The translations under genes were made by a program, and so were the position numbers. A stretch of DNA of 64,000 nt from Shewanella loihica PV-4 (lineage in GTDB: Bacteria; Pseudomonadota; Gammaproteobacteria; Enterobacterales; Shewanellaceae), in assembly GCF_000016065.1 (NCBI RefSeq), contig NC_009092.1, forward strand, positions 2,914,001 to 2,978,000. The letters run 5' to 3'. The notes under the pieces were generated by a model, which saw nothing but the letters and a program-made list of their open reading frames with translations, was not told the origin of the DNA and did not search any database. Position 1 is the stretch's first letter. Every line of letters starts with the position of its first letter. Positions 25,929-35,497 of this stretch are shown here, piece after piece.

Positions 25929-26805
25929 AATCTATCAGGAAGATCATATCCCCTCGCCCCTGAGCCGGATCTGGTCCGCCTTTACCGACAACCCCTTCGC
26001 CTTTGCCGGGCTCTGGGCCGTCTGTTGTCTGCTGCTTCTGGCTCTATTTGGCCCGCTTATCGCCCCATATAGCCCTGAGCATCAAGACCCATTAGCGCTA
26101 CTACTGGCGCCCTCCTGGGAGCCCACAGGCACTGTGGAGCACTTCCTCGGCACCGACGACTTGGGCCGCGACATCTTCAGCCGCCTGCTCCATGGCGCCC
26201 ACCTGACCTTCGGTATGGCGCTGGCAATAGTTATCACCGCCCTGCTGCTGGGTTTCATCATAGGCTCCATCTCGGGCATGATGAAGGGCCTCAAGTCGAG
26301 TATCTTGAGCCACCTGCTAGACGCTCTGCTGTCTATCCCCTCGCTGCTGATGGCGATTCTAGTGGTGGCGGTCACAGGACCAGGGCTTGGCAACGTCTTC
26401 TGGGCCGTGGGCATCGCCCTCACCCCGCAGTTTGTCCGCGCCATTCACCAGGCGGTGCACGAAGAGTTACAGAAAGAGTATGTCACCGCCGCTAGACTCG
26501 ATGGTGCCAATAGTTTGCAGATCTTCTGGTATGTGATCCTGCCCAACATCATGGACACCATGATCATCCAGACCACCTTAGGGATCTCGGCCGCCATTTT
26601 GGATATCGCCGCGCTGGGCTTCCTCAACCTGGGGGCCCAGGCCCCTAGCCCGGAATGGGGCGCCATGGTATCTCAAGGCTTAGATAATCTGCTCACCGCT
26701 CCCTGGACGGTTACCATACCCGGCGTCGCCATCCTCTGTAGCGTGCTAGCCATTAACCTGGTGGGAGACGGACTGCGCTCTGCCCTCTCGCCGATTCGCT
26801 CCTAA
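25915..26805 (+). CDS. sapC: SapC, ABC transporter permease
   Basis: This 296-residue DppC/OppC-type permease has an N-terminal OppC_N segment (SRIWSAFTDNPFAFAGLWAV), the motif HFLGTDDLGRDIFSRLLHGAHLTF and the EAA loop EYVTAARLDGANSLQIFWYVILPNI. It pairs with SapB to form the channel. Its start overlaps the sapB end. Confidence 0.9.
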   Translation: MPQIKIYQEDHIPSPLSRIWSAFTDNPFAFAGLWAVCCLLLLALFGPLIAPYSPEHQDPLALLLAPSWEPTGTVEHFLGTDDLGRDIFSRLLHGAHLTFGMALAIVITALLLGFIIGSISGMMKGLKSSILSHLLDALLSIPSLLMAILVVAVTGPGLGNVFWAVGIALTPQFVRAIHQAVHEELQKEYVTAARLDGANSLQIFWYVILPNIMDTMIIQTTLGISAAILDIAALGFLNLGAQAPSPEWGAMVSQGLDNLLTAPWTVTIPGVAILCSVLAINLVGDGLRSALSPIRS

Positions 26806-26817
26806 CGAGACGCAGCT

Positions 26818-27831
26818 ATGCCATTACTGGACATTAGAAACCTCACCATAGAACTCGATACCCCCCACGGACGCGTCAAGGCCCTGGAACGTGTGAGCCT
26901 TACCCTCAACCCGGGCGAGGTTCACGGCCTGGTGGGCGAGTCGGGCTCCGGCCGCACCTTGCTGGCCAAGGCTATTCTTGGCATCCCGGGTCACAACTGG
27001 ACCATACAGGCGGATCGCATGATGTGGGATGGACAGAACCTGATGGACATGTCCCCCAGCGAGCGCCGTGTACTCATGGGCAGCGAGATGGCGATGATCT
27101 TTCAAGACCCCATCAGCAGCTTGGATCCGGCCATAGCCGTCGGCACCCAAATCATCGAGGCGATGCCGGAAAACAAGGAACTGCCTTGGTGGAAGCGCGG
27201 CAGCGACAAGCGCAAGAAGGCCCAGCAGTGGCTGCACAAGGTAGGCATTAAAGAGACCCAGAAGATCATGTCCAGCTACGCCTGGGAGCTATCCGACGGT
27301 GAGTGCCAGAAGGTGATGATCGCCATCGCCGTGGCCAACCAGCCCAGGCTGCTGATTGCCGACGAGCCTACCAACTCGATGGAGGTACGCACTCAGGCGC
27401 AGATCTTCCGTCTACTGAGTAAACTCAATCAGCTACAAAACGTATCTATCCTATTGATTAGTCATGAATTAGAGACGCTTTCACAGTGGTGTGACCGCCT
27501 AACAGTGATGTACAGCGGTCAGGTGATGGAATCGGGAGTGACCAGCGATGTCATCGCCAATCCCTATCACCCTTACACCAAGGCGCTGTTGGATAATATT
27601 CCCGATTACTCCAATCCCGAGCACCACAAGACCATGATGCAGACGTTGCCAGGCTCGGCGCCGGCGCTACAACATCTACCCATAGGGTGCCGACTCGGCC
27701 CGCGTTGCCCCCAGGCCCAGAAGCTCTGCGTCAACCAGCCAAGCCTTTGTCACCAGAAAGATCGCTATTTTGCCTGTCATTTCCCTTATCACAATGAGCC
27801 ATGCCATGAAGAGCCCCTTACTAAAAGTTAA
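26818..27831 (+). CDS. sapD: SapD, ABC transporter ATP-binding protein
   Basis: This 337-residue ATPase has Walker A VGESGSGRTLLAKAI, in which the usual GKS/GKT is GRT. That lysine-to-arginine change is also seen in enterobacterial SapD. The Q-loop is MIFQDPISSLDP and the signature region is ELSDGECQKVMIAIA, an altered LSGGQ. Walker B is LLIADEPTNSM. The C-terminal oligopeptide-transporter domain has conserved cysteines (CRLGPRCPQAQKLC). E. coli SapD also supports Trk potassium uptake. The degenerate Walker A suggests SapF may be the main hydrolysing subunit. Confidence 0.88.
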   Translation: MPLLDIRNLTIELDTPHGRVKALERVSLTLNPGEVHGLVGESGSGRTLLAKAILGIPGHNWTIQADRMMWDGQNLMDMSPSERRVLMGSEMAMIFQDPISSLDPAIAVGTQIIEAMPENKELPWWKRGSDKRKKAQQWLHKVGIKETQKIMSSYAWELSDGECQKVMIAIAVANQPRLLIADEPTNSMEVRTQAQIFRLLSKLNQLQNVSILLISHELETLSQWCDRLTVMYSGQVMESGVTSDVIANPYHPYTKALLDNIPDYSNPEHHKTMMQTLPGSAPALQHLPIGCRLGPRCPQAQKLCVNQPSLCHQKDRYFACHFPYHNEPCHEEPLTKS

Positions 27832-28591
27832 TCGACTCAGTAAAACCTTTTTCGCCGGCTATAAGGGATTTAAGCGCCAGTATAACCATGCCCTCGAGCC
27901 CATCTCCTTCGAGCTTAATCGCGGCGAGACCCTGGCAATTGTGGGCGAAACCGGCTCGGGCAAGAGTACCCTGGCGCGTATCTTGGTGGGCGCAGAGCAG
28001 CGCACCGATGGCGAGATCTTGTTTGAAGGCGAAGCGCTGGAAAGCCGCAACCTGAAGCAGCGTTGCAGGCTCATTCGGATGATTTTCCAAGACCCCAACA
28101 CCTCGCTCAACCCGCGCTTGACTGTGGGTGAGCTGCTGGATGAGCCCTTAAGGTTCAATACGGATCTGGACAAGCAGGCACGCTTCGCTCAGGTAGTGGA
28201 TACCCTGCGCAAGGTTGGCCTGCTGCCAGAGCACGCCGACTTCTATCCTCACATGATCTCAGAGGGGATGAAGCAGCGGGTAGCGGTGGCCAGGGCCTTG
28301 ATGTTGAACCCAAAAATTATCATTGCCGACGAGGCGTTGACGGCGCTGGATCTCTCGGTACGCTCGCAGATTTTGAACCTGTTGCTCAAGCTGCAGCAGG
28401 AGATGGGACTCTCTTACATCTTCGTGTCTCACAACATGAATATCATTCGCCATTTCAGCGATAAGATCATGGTATTGCACCAGGGCAAGATGGTGGAAAA
28501 GGCCACCACGGAGAAGCTGTTTAACGCCCCCGAGCATGAATATACCCAGCGGCTTATTCAGGAACAGACCATGTTTTCCTACAAGCGTTAA
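27806..28591 (+). CDS. sapF: SapF, ABC transporter ATP-binding protein
   Basis: The ATPase is about 261 residues from the ATG at 27806 (MKSPLLKVNRLSKTFF). An ATG at 27794 (MSHAMK) is also possible, and the longest open frame starts at 27770. I chose 27806 because the domain begins at once, as in E. coli. Walker A is VGETGSGKSTLARILVG, the Q-loop is MIFQDPNTSLNPR, Walker B is IIADEALTALD and the H-switch is FVSHNM. The signature is degenerate (SEGMKQRVAVARAL). It overlaps the end of sapD by 26 bp and closes the operon. Confidence 0.87.
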   Translation: MKSPLLKVNRLSKTFFAGYKGFKRQYNHALEPISFELNRGETLAIVGETGSGKSTLARILVGAEQRTDGEILFEGEALESRNLKQRCRLIRMIFQDPNTSLNPRLTVGELLDEPLRFNTDLDKQARFAQVVDTLRKVGLLPEHADFYPHMISEGMKQRVAVARALMLNPKIIIADEALTALDLSVRSQILNLLLKLQQEMGLSYIFVSHNMNIIRHFSDKIMVLHQGKMVEKATTEKLFNAPEHEYTQRLIQEQTMFSYKR

Positions 28592-28637
28592 ACTGCTCCA
28601 ACCACTGGAACATTAACGTCTTATTATTAAAAAAGGT

Positions 28638-28680
28638 GTGCCATTTCAGCGTGGTTTAATTATCCTTATGGCACTTTTTC
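28638..28680 (+). promoter_or_regulatory. Wide inverted repeat between sapF and fabV
   Basis: GTGCCAT and ATGGCAC (7 bp each) are separated by 23 bp. The right arm runs into TTTTT and the left arm is preceded by AAAAA. It may be a large-loop terminator for sapABCDF, or an operator around the fabV promoter, since it ends 16 bp before the fabV start. Confidence 0.4.
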
Positions 28681-28695
28681 AAGAGAAGCAGAAAC

Positions 28696-29898
28696 ATGAT
28701 AATCAAACCCAAAACACGTGGCTTTATTTGTACCACCACTCATCCGGTTGGCTGTGAAGCAAATGTACTAGAGCAAATCAACATCACTAAGGCAAAAGGC
28801 CCTGTCGCCAACGGCCCTAAGAAAGTATTAGTGATCGGCTCTTCAAGTGGCTATGGTCTATCTTCACGCATCGCGGCAGCCTTTGGCAGCGGCGCGGCAA
28901 CCCTCGGCGTCTTTTTTGAAAAACCAGGCACCGAGACTAAGCCAGGTACGGCTGGCTGGTATAACTCAGCGGCCTTCGACAAGTTTGCAAAGCAAGGCGG
29001 CCTCTATTCTAAGAGCCTGAACTGTGATGCCTTCAGCCATGAAGCCAAACAGAAAGCTATCGAGCTGATCAAGCAAGATCTGGGTCAGGTAGACATGGTC
29101 GTCTACTCACTGGCCTCTCCGGTAAGAAAACTGCCTGACAGCGGCGAGCTGATTCGCTCATCACTGAAGCCGATTGGCGAGACATACAAGTCTACCGCGG
29201 TTGATACCAACAAAGATCTGATCATCGAAACCAGCGTAGAGCCGGCCACAGAGCAAGAGATTGAAGATACTGTTACCGTCATGGGCGGTCAGGATTGGGA
29301 ACTGTGGATCAATGCCCTGGCCGAGGCTGGCGTACTGACTCCAGATTGTAAGACAGTTGCCTACAGCTACATAGGCACAGAGCTGACCTGGCCTATCTAT
29401 TGGCACGGTGCCCTGGGCAAGGCCAAGATGGACCTTGACCGCGCCGCGCACGCACTCAACGACAAGCTATCGGCCACAGGTGGTAGCGCCAACGTCGCCG
29501 TGCTCAAGAGTGTGGTTACTCAGGCCAGCTCGGCCATCCCTGTAATGCCACTCTACATCGCCATGGTATTTAAGAAGATGCGCGAAGAGGGTCTGCACGA
29601 AGGCTGTCAGGAGCAGATCAACCGTATGTTCCACGAGCGCCTTTACCGCGCCGACGGTGCAGCACCGGCAGTCGATGATGCTAACCGCCTGCGTCTGGAC
29701 GACTGGGAGCTTCGTGACGAAATTCAGCAGCACTGCCGCGACCTATGGCCGACCATCACCACAGAGAACCTCAGCGAACTCACGGACTACCGTGAGTACA
29801 AGGAAGAGTTCCTCAAGCTGTTCGGCTTCGGTATCGAGTCTGTAGACTATGACGCCGATGTGAACCCAGAGGTGAACTTCGACGTCGAGCAGTTCTAA
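28696..29898 (+). CDS. fabV: Trans-2-enoyl-ACP (CoA) reductase FabV
   Basis: The 400-residue protein starts [24 protein letters not shown], the hallmark FabV N-terminus. It has the NADH-binding loop [19 protein letters not shown] and the active-site pair Y-x8-K in [14 protein letters not shown], spaced eight residues rather than six as in FabI. It catalyses the last reduction of each fatty-acid elongation cycle in the cytoplasm. FabV enzymes are generally insensitive to triclosan. It follows sapF, the site where E. coli carries fabI. Confidence 0.95.
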   Translation: MIIKPKTRGFICTTTHPVGCEANVLEQINITKAKGPVANGPKKVLVIGSSSGYGLSSRIAAAFGSGAATLGVFFEKPGTETKPGTAGWYNSAAFDKFAKQGGLYSKSLNCDAFSHEAKQKAIELIKQDLGQVDMVVYSLASPVRKLPDSGELIRSSLKPIGETYKSTAVDTNKDLIIETSVEPATEQEIEDTVTVMGGQDWELWINALAEAGVLTPDCKTVAYSYIGTELTWPIYWHGALGKAKMDLDRAAHALNDKLSATGGSANVAVLKSVVTQASSAIPVMPLYIAMVFKKMREEGLHEGCQEQINRMFHERLYRADGAAPAVDDANRLRLDDWELRDEIQQHCRDLWPTITTENLSELTDYREYKEEFLKLFGFGIESVDYDADVNPEVNFDVEQF

Positions 29899-29916
29899 AC
29901 CGCTCGCTCATCGATG

Positions 29917-29947
29917 AAAAGCCACGGCCATTGCCGTGGCTTTTTGT
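29917..29947 (+). terminator. Intrinsic terminator of fabV
   Basis: An AAAAGCCACGGC-CATT-GCCGTGGCTTTTT hairpin with T-tract lies about 20 bp past the stop codon. Confidence 0.88.
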
Positions 29948-30333
29948 TTTCCGGCTTATTTTCCCTGAAGCGCCTCAGAGGCACTCTCAGGCCGCGATTG
30001 ATTCAAGCTGCTATATCCGCCCCATAAAAGCTGTCATCTCTCAGCCCTGCGCTTGTAAAAGACGTCATGAGAAGGCTAAAGGCAATCTCCCTACCTATCC
30101 CCCACAAAAGATAATCCAGAGTGATAACTGCAAAGGCAGGTGCTAACCGCTACTGGCTAGAAGCCTAGACCAAACACTCGATAGAAAGGCAGTTATCGAC
30201 ACCCACCTCCCCTAATGAAACGGCGGAAATGCCTTCTATGCAGCAACTTAGGCAGATATCCCCCCTTAGTCGGATTATCGCTCTGAACGAACTGTCAAAC
30301 CGAGTTGAATGTCCTATGGCCAAATCTTAGCAA
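29948..30333. other. Gene-free stretch between fabV and ppiD
   Basis: This 386-bp region between convergent genes holds no accepted gene. A 71-codon frame at 29931-30146 begins inside the fabV terminator and has no domain or ribosome site. I see no RNA gene or repeat. Confidence 0.5.
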
Positions 30334-30364
30334 CAAAAAAGCCAGTCACTAGGACTGGCTTTTG
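30334..30364 (-). terminator. Intrinsic terminator of ppiD
   Basis: An AAAAGCCAGTC-CTAGT-GACTGGCTTTTTT stem-loop on the minus strand lies about 27 bp past the ppiD stop. Confidence 0.85.
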
Positions 30365-30390
30365 GCAACCCATCTTATTCTCAAGATAAG

Positions 30391-32256
30391 TTATTCGGCT
30401 GGCGTGTAAACCACTTCCGCCTGAGCCTTCAGCGCGGCGATAAGCGCGCGGTAGTCGTTCTCACTGTACTGAGAGTTCAAACGTTGCTTAAGGGCTGTTA
30501 CCAGGCTCTCATCTACGCTCTCGGCTTGATTCACCTTATCGAGAATCACCACGGCATAGCCGTTAGCCAGGGCTGCGGTATCAACCACAAACTGCTCGGC
30601 TGGCTGGGCCATCTCGAACGCCTTGCTAACGATAGAGGTATCTATGCCTTGCTCGCCACGGCTTAGCTGAGTGCGAGTGATCATCTCGGCCGGGATCTCA
30701 CCGCCCTTGATGGCTGCCATCATCTCTTGCGCCTTGTCGCGTGCCAGCTCGTTAGCCTTGTCTTGCTTGAGACGCTCGACAATGGTCGCCTTCACGTCGG
30801 CAAACTCCATGGTGCCCGCCGCAGCGTGCTTGTTCACTCGCACCACGACCACATGGTTATCACCCAACTCGATCACATCACTGTTCATGCCATCGAGCAG
30901 AACCGTGTTAGAGAAGGCCGCCTTAAGCACATCGGCAGAGTTTAGTGGCTCTGGCGCATTGTCACGAGTAAATACAGGGCTGGTCTTAACCGCAACACCC
31001 ACTTCTTTAGCCGCTTCGGCTAGGGTATCGGGTACTTCGTAGCTCACGTCAGACAGGCGCTGTTGCAAGGTATAAAACTCGTTAACTGCCTTGTCTTGTT
31101 GGATCTGGGCAACGATCTTGTCTTTTACCGCCTCGAATGGCGAGGTCGATGCCGCTTGTAGATCGAGCAGCTTGATGATGTGGTAACCGAAGCTGGTCTT
31201 CACTATGTCTGAGTACTGACCTTTTTCCAGTGCGAATAGCGCCTGGTCGAAAGGCGCTTCCATCACGCCCTGTTCGAACCAATCCAGCTTACCGCCCTGC
31301 TCACCGCTAAAGCTGTCATCTGAATCACTCTTAGCCAGTGCCTCAAAATCTTCACCCGCCTTAAGCTTAGTCATGATCGCTTCAGCCTTAGCCTTAGCTG
31401 CATCTTCATCATCACCCAGGCTCACCAAAATATGGGCGGCCAGACGCTTCTCAGGCTGCAGGTACTGCGCCTTGTTCTCGTCGTAATAGGTCTTAGCTTC
31501 TTCATCGCTTACCTGAATCGCCGAGGCCAATTGATTGGCACTTAGCTCGATATAATCCAGCGAAATGGTTTCAGGACGCACAAACAGCGACTGATTTTGC
31601 TGATAGTAGGTATTCGCTTCTTCGTCACTTACGCTTACAGTGGCCAGCATAGGCTCAGCATCGACCACATGGTAACGAATGTCACGGGTTTGCCCCTGGA
31701 TCTTGGCCAGATACTCGGCTTCACCAGGCAACACAAATTCAGAACCGACAACGGTCACTACTAGCTGACGACGAGTCATGTCACCACGCATCATGTCGCG
31801 GAAGCTGTTGGCTTGATAGCCTAGCTGGCGGATTAGGGCTAGGTAACGGTCGTTGTCAAACTTACCGTCGGTTTGGAAGGCAGGCTCATTCATGATAGCC
31901 GTCTTGATCTGTTGATCAGACACTGTAAGCCCTAAGTCGGCAGCGGCTTGATCCACCAACTTGTCGGCGATCAGGCGCTCTAATACATTCTGCTTAACGC
32001 TAGCCAGGTAGCTTTCGTTGCTGGCCAAGGTGTCGTACATATCACCCAGTTGCTGCTCTAATCGAGCACGCTCGCTTTGATAGGCTTGCTCCAGTGCAGA
32101 TTTACTGATCTCTTCACCATTAACCGTAGCCGCGCTCGGCTCCGAAGATGAACCCAAATAGCTACTCACGCCAGTAAATGCAAAGGACAAAATGACAAGA
32201 ACGAGAATGCCTTTAGCAATCACGCCCTGTGAGCCTTCGCGAATCTTTTCTAACAT
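30391..32256 (-). CDS. ppiD: PpiD, periplasmic folding chaperone anchored in the inner membrane
   Basis: The product has 621 residues from the ATG at 32256 (MLEKIREGSQGVIAKGILVL). A TTG 21 bp upstream would add seven residues, but the ATG has a GAGAAG ribosome site and fits the family start. It has a single membrane anchor (LVLVILSFAFTGVSSYLG), a SurA-like N-terminal chaperone domain, a parvulin domain near 260-355 (EKRLAAHILVSL...GGKLDWFEQGVMEAPFDQALFAL...SFGYHIIKLLD) and a second, degenerate parvulin-like region. It helps newly secreted proteins leave the SecYEG channel. The gene follows hupB, as in E. coli. Confidence 0.92.
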   Translation of the reverse strand: MLEKIREGSQGVIAKGILVLVILSFAFTGVSSYLGSSSEPSAATVNGEEISKSALEQAYQSERARLEQQLGDMYDTLASNESYLASVKQNVLERLIADKLVDQAAADLGLTVSDQQIKTAIMNEPAFQTDGKFDNDRYLALIRQLGYQANSFRDMMRGDMTRRQLVVTVVGSEFVLPGEAEYLAKIQGQTRDIRYHVVDAEPMLATVSVSDEEANTYYQQNQSLFVRPETISLDYIELSANQLASAIQVSDEEAKTYYDENKAQYLQPEKRLAAHILVSLGDDEDAAKAKAEAIMTKLKAGEDFEALAKSDSDDSFSGEQGGKLDWFEQGVMEAPFDQALFALEKGQYSDIVKTSFGYHIIKLLDLQAASTSPFEAVKDKIVAQIQQDKAVNEFYTLQQRLSDVSYEVPDTLAEAAKEVGVAVKTSPVFTRDNAPEPLNSADVLKAAFSNTVLLDGMNSDVIELGDNHVVVVRVNKHAAAGTMEFADVKATIVERLKQDKANELARDKAQEMMAAIKGGEIPAEMITRTQLSRGEQGIDTSIVSKAFEMAQPAEQFVVDTAALANGYAVVILDKVNQAESVDESLVTALKQRLNSQYSENDYRALIAALKAQAEVVYTPAE

Positions 32257-32283
32257 CAGACTTCTCGCTCGTTGCAATAAAAA

Positions 32284-32322
32284 TAAAAAGGCGCATCACC
32301 TATTGGAGGATGCGCCATTTTT
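32284..32322 (-). terminator. Terminator-like hairpin between hupB and ppiD
   Basis: On the minus strand GGCGCATC / GATGCGCC forms an 8-bp stem with a 10-nt loop followed by TTTTTATTTTT. It sits just before the ppiD start, so it separates hupB from ppiD or attenuates read-through. Another hairpin (TTGATAATG / CATTATCAA) lies at 32371-32395. Confidence 0.7.
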
Positions 32323-32408
32323 GTAATTTGTAGACCTAGTTTACACAGTGCGTAATGTTAGGCCAACGGCTTGATAATGAGGGTTACATTATCAAAACCC
32401 CTACTCGT

Positions 32409-32434
32409 AAAAAGCACTGTCTAAACAGTGCTTA
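32409..32434 (-). terminator. Intrinsic terminator of hupB
   Basis: An AAGCACTGTTTAGACAGTGCTT stem-loop is followed by TTTAC on the minus strand, about 48 bp past the hupB stop. Confidence 0.7.
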
Positions 32435-32481
32435 TCAAACTACTCGTAAGGTTTACAAAGGCCACCTTAACTAAGTGTGTC

Positions 32482-32754
32482 TTAGTTTACAGCGTCTTTA
32501 AGTGCTTTACCGGCCTTGAATGCTGGAATGTTTGCTGCAGCAATCTTGATCTCTTTACCAGTCTGTGGGTTGCGACCAGTACGCTCTGCGCGTTGACGCA
32601 CTTCAAAAGTACCAAAACCAACTAGAGAGATTTTATCGCCATCTTTTAAGCCATCAGTCACAGCAGAAATAAAAGAATCTAGAGCACGACCAGCGGCCGC
32701 TTTAGAGATATCAGCACCAGAAGCGATTTTCTCGATTAGTTCAGATTTGTTCAT
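32482..32754 (-). CDS. hupB: DNA-binding protein HU-beta
   Basis: This 90-residue HU/IHF-family protein starts [25 protein letters not shown]. It has the histone-like signature [26 protein letters not shown], with the DNA-minor-groove arm RNPQTG. It ends [14 protein letters not shown], as in HU-beta. It compacts and bends DNA. The lon-hupB-ppiD order is the E. coli one, which supports HU-beta over HU-alpha. The preceding 259-bp gap gives room for its own promoter(s). Confidence 0.95.
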   Translation of the reverse strand: MNKSELIEKIASGADISKAAAGRALDSFISAVTDGLKDGDKISLVGFGTFEVRQRAERTGRNPQTGKEIKIAAANIPAFKAGKALKDAVN

Positions 32755-33013
32755 GTCATCCCCTTGAATTTAATTTTTGCGCCGCAACCAAATCCTTCTC
32801 TAGAGCGGTCTGCGGAGGCTTTTTATAACAAGCTTGAAACTAAAGTTCAAGCCAAATAGGAAAACCTAAGAAATAAAATTGGAATAAGCCTAAAAACCAG
32901 CAGCGCCAAGGGCTGCAGCTAAAATGCTATCCACAGACCTAGGCTACCACAGGTTTAGATTTTAAAAAGCCCCTTTTTGCATTTTTTTTAATGCAAATAG
33001 GCATTTTCTTGCG

Positions 33014-35371
33014 TTAGACCAAATTTTTAACAACTTCAAAGCCTTCGATTGGTCGTTCTAGCGCCAGCTTAAGCACCTCATCCACCCAACGTACGGGTCT
33101 GATCTCAAGGTCGGCCACCACATTGGCCGGAATTTCCTCAAGGTCACGCTCGTTCTCCTTAGGGATCAGCACCAGCTTAGTACCGCCGCGATGGGCCGCC
33201 AGCAGCTTCTCTTTCAGGCCGCCGATTGGCAAGACCTCACCGCGCAGGGTGATCTCACCCGTCATGGCCACATCGGCACGCACCGGGTTGCCTGTCAGGC
33301 TAGAAACCAAAGCGGTACACATGGCCGCACCGGCAGAAGGACCGTCTTTCGGCGTCGCCCCTTCAGGCACGTGCACGTGAATGTCGCGCTTCTCATAGAA
33401 GTCTGGGTTGATGCCCAGCTGCTCGGCGCGGGCACGTACCACAGTCATGGCCGCCTGAATCGACTCCTGCATCACGTCACCCAGAGAGCCAGTATAGGTC
33501 AGCTTGCCCTTACCCGGCACAGAGGTGGCCTCGATGGTCAGCAGATCGCCACCCACTTCGGTCCAGGCAAGGCCTGTCACCTGTCCAATCTGGTTGTTCG
33601 ACTCGGCCTTGCCGTAGTCGAAGCGCTGCACGCCGAGGAAAGACTTGAGGTTGTCTTGGTTGACATCCACATGCTTCACCGACTTATCCAGCAGGATCTG
33701 TTTAACGACCTTACGGCAGATCTTAGACAGCTCGCGCTCAAGTGCACGCACACCGGCTTCGCGGGTGTAGTAGCGGATGATGCCGATAATGGCGCTCTCA
33801 TCGACGTTGACTTCGCTGGCCTTGAGGCCGTTACGCTCGATCTGTTTAGGCAACAGATGCTGCTTAGCGATGTTGAGCTTCTCATCTTCGGTGTAACCCG
33901 ACAGACGAATCACTTCCATACGGTCGAGTAGCGGGCCAGGTATGTTCATCGAGTTAGAGGTCGCCACGAACATCACATCGCTCAGATCGTAATCGACTTC
34001 AAGGTAGTGATCGCTAAAAGTCGCATTCTGCTCAGGGTCTAACACCTCAAGCAATGCCGACGCCGGGTCACCACGCATGTCGCTGCTCATCTTATCGATC
34101 TCATCAAGCAGGAAGAGCGGGTTCTTCACGCCAACCTTAGACATCTTCTGGATCACCTTACCTGGCATTGAGCCGATATAGGTACGGCGATGACCGCGGA
34201 TCTCCGCCTCATCTCGCACGCCGCCTAGCGCTACGCGCACATACTTACGACCGGTCGCCTTGGCGATAGATTGCCCCAGAGAGGTCTTACCCACACCCGG
34301 TGGGCCCACGAGACACAGGATAGGTCCCTTAAGCTGTTTAACACGGCTCTGCACCGCCAGATACTCGAGGATGCGTTCTTTAACCTTTTCCAGACCATAG
34401 TGATCAGTGTCCAGCACATCCTGGGCCTTGGCGAGATCGCGCTTGATCTTAGAGCGCTGCTTCCAGGGCACAGAGATCATCCAGTCCACATAGCTACGCA
34501 CCACAGTAGCTTCGGCCGACATAGGTGACATCATCTTCAGCTTGTTGAGCTCGGCGGTGGCCTTCTCTTTGGCCTCGCTCGGCATGCCGGCTTCTTCAAT
34601 CTTACGGGTCAGGGTCTCGAACTCGTCGTGAGACTCGTCGATATCCCCAAGCTCCTTCTGAATTGCCTTCATCTGCTCATTGAGATAATACTCGCGCTGG
34701 CTCTTCTCCATCTGTTTCTTGACGCGGGAGCGAATGCGCTTCTCCACCTGCAACAGATCGATCTCCGACTCCATCATGGCCATCAGATATTCGAGGCGCT
34801 CGGAGACGTTAACCATCTCCAGCACCGCCTGCTTATCTTCAAGCTTAAGTGGCATATGGGCCGCCATGGTATCGGCAAGGCGCGCGGCTTCATCGATCCC
34901 CGACAGTGAGGTTAAGACCTCTGGCGGGATCTTCTTGTTTAGCTTGATATAACCTTCGAACTGACCGATGGCCGATCGCACCAATACCTCCTCTTCCTTA
35001 TCGGCAAGTTCTTCCGACTCGAGGTATTGGGCGGTCGCCACAAAAAATTCGGTTTCTTGAGTGTACTTGTCGATACGGGCACGCTGGCCACCTTCGACCA
35101 GCACCTTCACTGTGCCGTCAGGCAGTTTGAGCAATTGCAAGATAGAGGCGACGGTTCCGACCTCGAAGATATCATCGCTGGTCGGCTCATCTAATTCAGC
35201 ATCGCGCTGGGCCACTAATATAATCTGCTTATCTTGCTCCATCGCCGCTTCCAGGCAGCGAATAGATTTTTCCCGACCGACAAACAGGGGAATAACCATA
35301 TGGGGGTAAACCACCACGTCTCTCAATGGCAGTACCGGGAGTTCGATTCGCGCTTCACGCTCTAAGGTCAT
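33014..35371 (-). CDS. lon: Lon protease (ATP-dependent, La)
   Basis: This 785-residue soluble protease has the N-terminal substrate-binding LAN domain ([23 protein letters not shown]). Next come a coiled-coil segment near 200-260, the AAA+ domain with Walker A ([17 protein letters not shown]) and Walker B ([10 protein letters not shown]), and the C-terminal peptidase with the catalytic serine in [11 protein letters not shown] and the lysine in [14 protein letters not shown]. It degrades misfolded and short-lived regulatory proteins. It sits downstream of clpX but is separated by a terminator and has its own heat-shock-type promoter. Confidence 0.96.
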   Translation of the reverse strand: MTLEREARIELPVLPLRDVVVYPHMVIPLFVGREKSIRCLEAAMEQDKQIILVAQRDAELDEPTSDDIFEVGTVASILQLLKLPDGTVKVLVEGGQRARIDKYTQETEFFVATAQYLESEELADKEEEVLVRSAIGQFEGYIKLNKKIPPEVLTSLSGIDEAARLADTMAAHMPLKLEDKQAVLEMVNVSERLEYLMAMMESEIDLLQVEKRIRSRVKKQMEKSQREYYLNEQMKAIQKELGDIDESHDEFETLTRKIEEAGMPSEAKEKATAELNKLKMMSPMSAEATVVRSYVDWMISVPWKQRSKIKRDLAKAQDVLDTDHYGLEKVKERILEYLAVQSRVKQLKGPILCLVGPPGVGKTSLGQSIAKATGRKYVRVALGGVRDEAEIRGHRRTYIGSMPGKVIQKMSKVGVKNPLFLLDEIDKMSSDMRGDPASALLEVLDPEQNATFSDHYLEVDYDLSDVMFVATSNSMNIPGPLLDRMEVIRLSGYTEDEKLNIAKQHLLPKQIERNGLKASEVNVDESAIIGIIRYYTREAGVRALERELSKICRKVVKQILLDKSVKHVDVNQDNLKSFLGVQRFDYGKAESNNQIGQVTGLAWTEVGGDLLTIEATSVPGKGKLTYTGSLGDVMQESIQAAMTVVRARAEQLGINPDFYEKRDIHVHVPEGATPKDGPSAGAAMCTALVSSLTGNPVRADVAMTGEITLRGEVLPIGGLKEKLLAAHRGGTKLVLIPKENERDLEEIPANVVADLEIRPVRWVDEVLKLALERPIEGFEVVKNLV

Positions 35372-35404
35372 AGCTCGATTCCGTTTGGTAACAATATTAA
35401 TGAG

Positions 35405-35433
35405 TATATTGGGGTGTTTCAGTGGGTTTCAAT
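35405..35433 (-). promoter_or_regulatory. Sigma32-like heat-shock promoter of lon
   Basis: On the minus strand ATTGAAA is followed 12 bp later by CCCCAATAT, close to the sigma32 consensus CTTGAAA-N(11-16)-CCCCATNT. It lies about 35-60 bp before the lon start codon and just past the clpX terminator. This is a motif match with the expected position; transcription data are not available. Confidence 0.65.
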
Positions 35434-35441
35434 GGCAAATA

Positions 35442-35471
35442 TAAAAAAAGGAGCCCAGTGGACTCCTTTAT
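35442..35471 (-). terminator. Intrinsic terminator of clpX
   Basis: An AAGGAGTCC-ACT-GGGCTCCTT stem with one mismatch is followed by TTTTTAT on the minus strand, about 27 bp past the clpX stop. Confidence 0.8.
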
Positions 35472-35497
35472 GTTTATTTCGCTTCACGTTAGCCGAA

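Noticed and set aside
28696..29898. Identification as FabI, the usual gene beside sapF
   Set aside because: The N-terminus, the 400-residue length and the Y-x8-K spacing are those of FabV.
29931..30146. 71-codon frame after fabV
   Set aside because: It begins inside the fabV terminator hairpin and has no supporting signal.
33191..33931. 246-codon antisense frame within lon
   Set aside because: It is opposite the conserved peptidase domain of lon and has no family resemblance.
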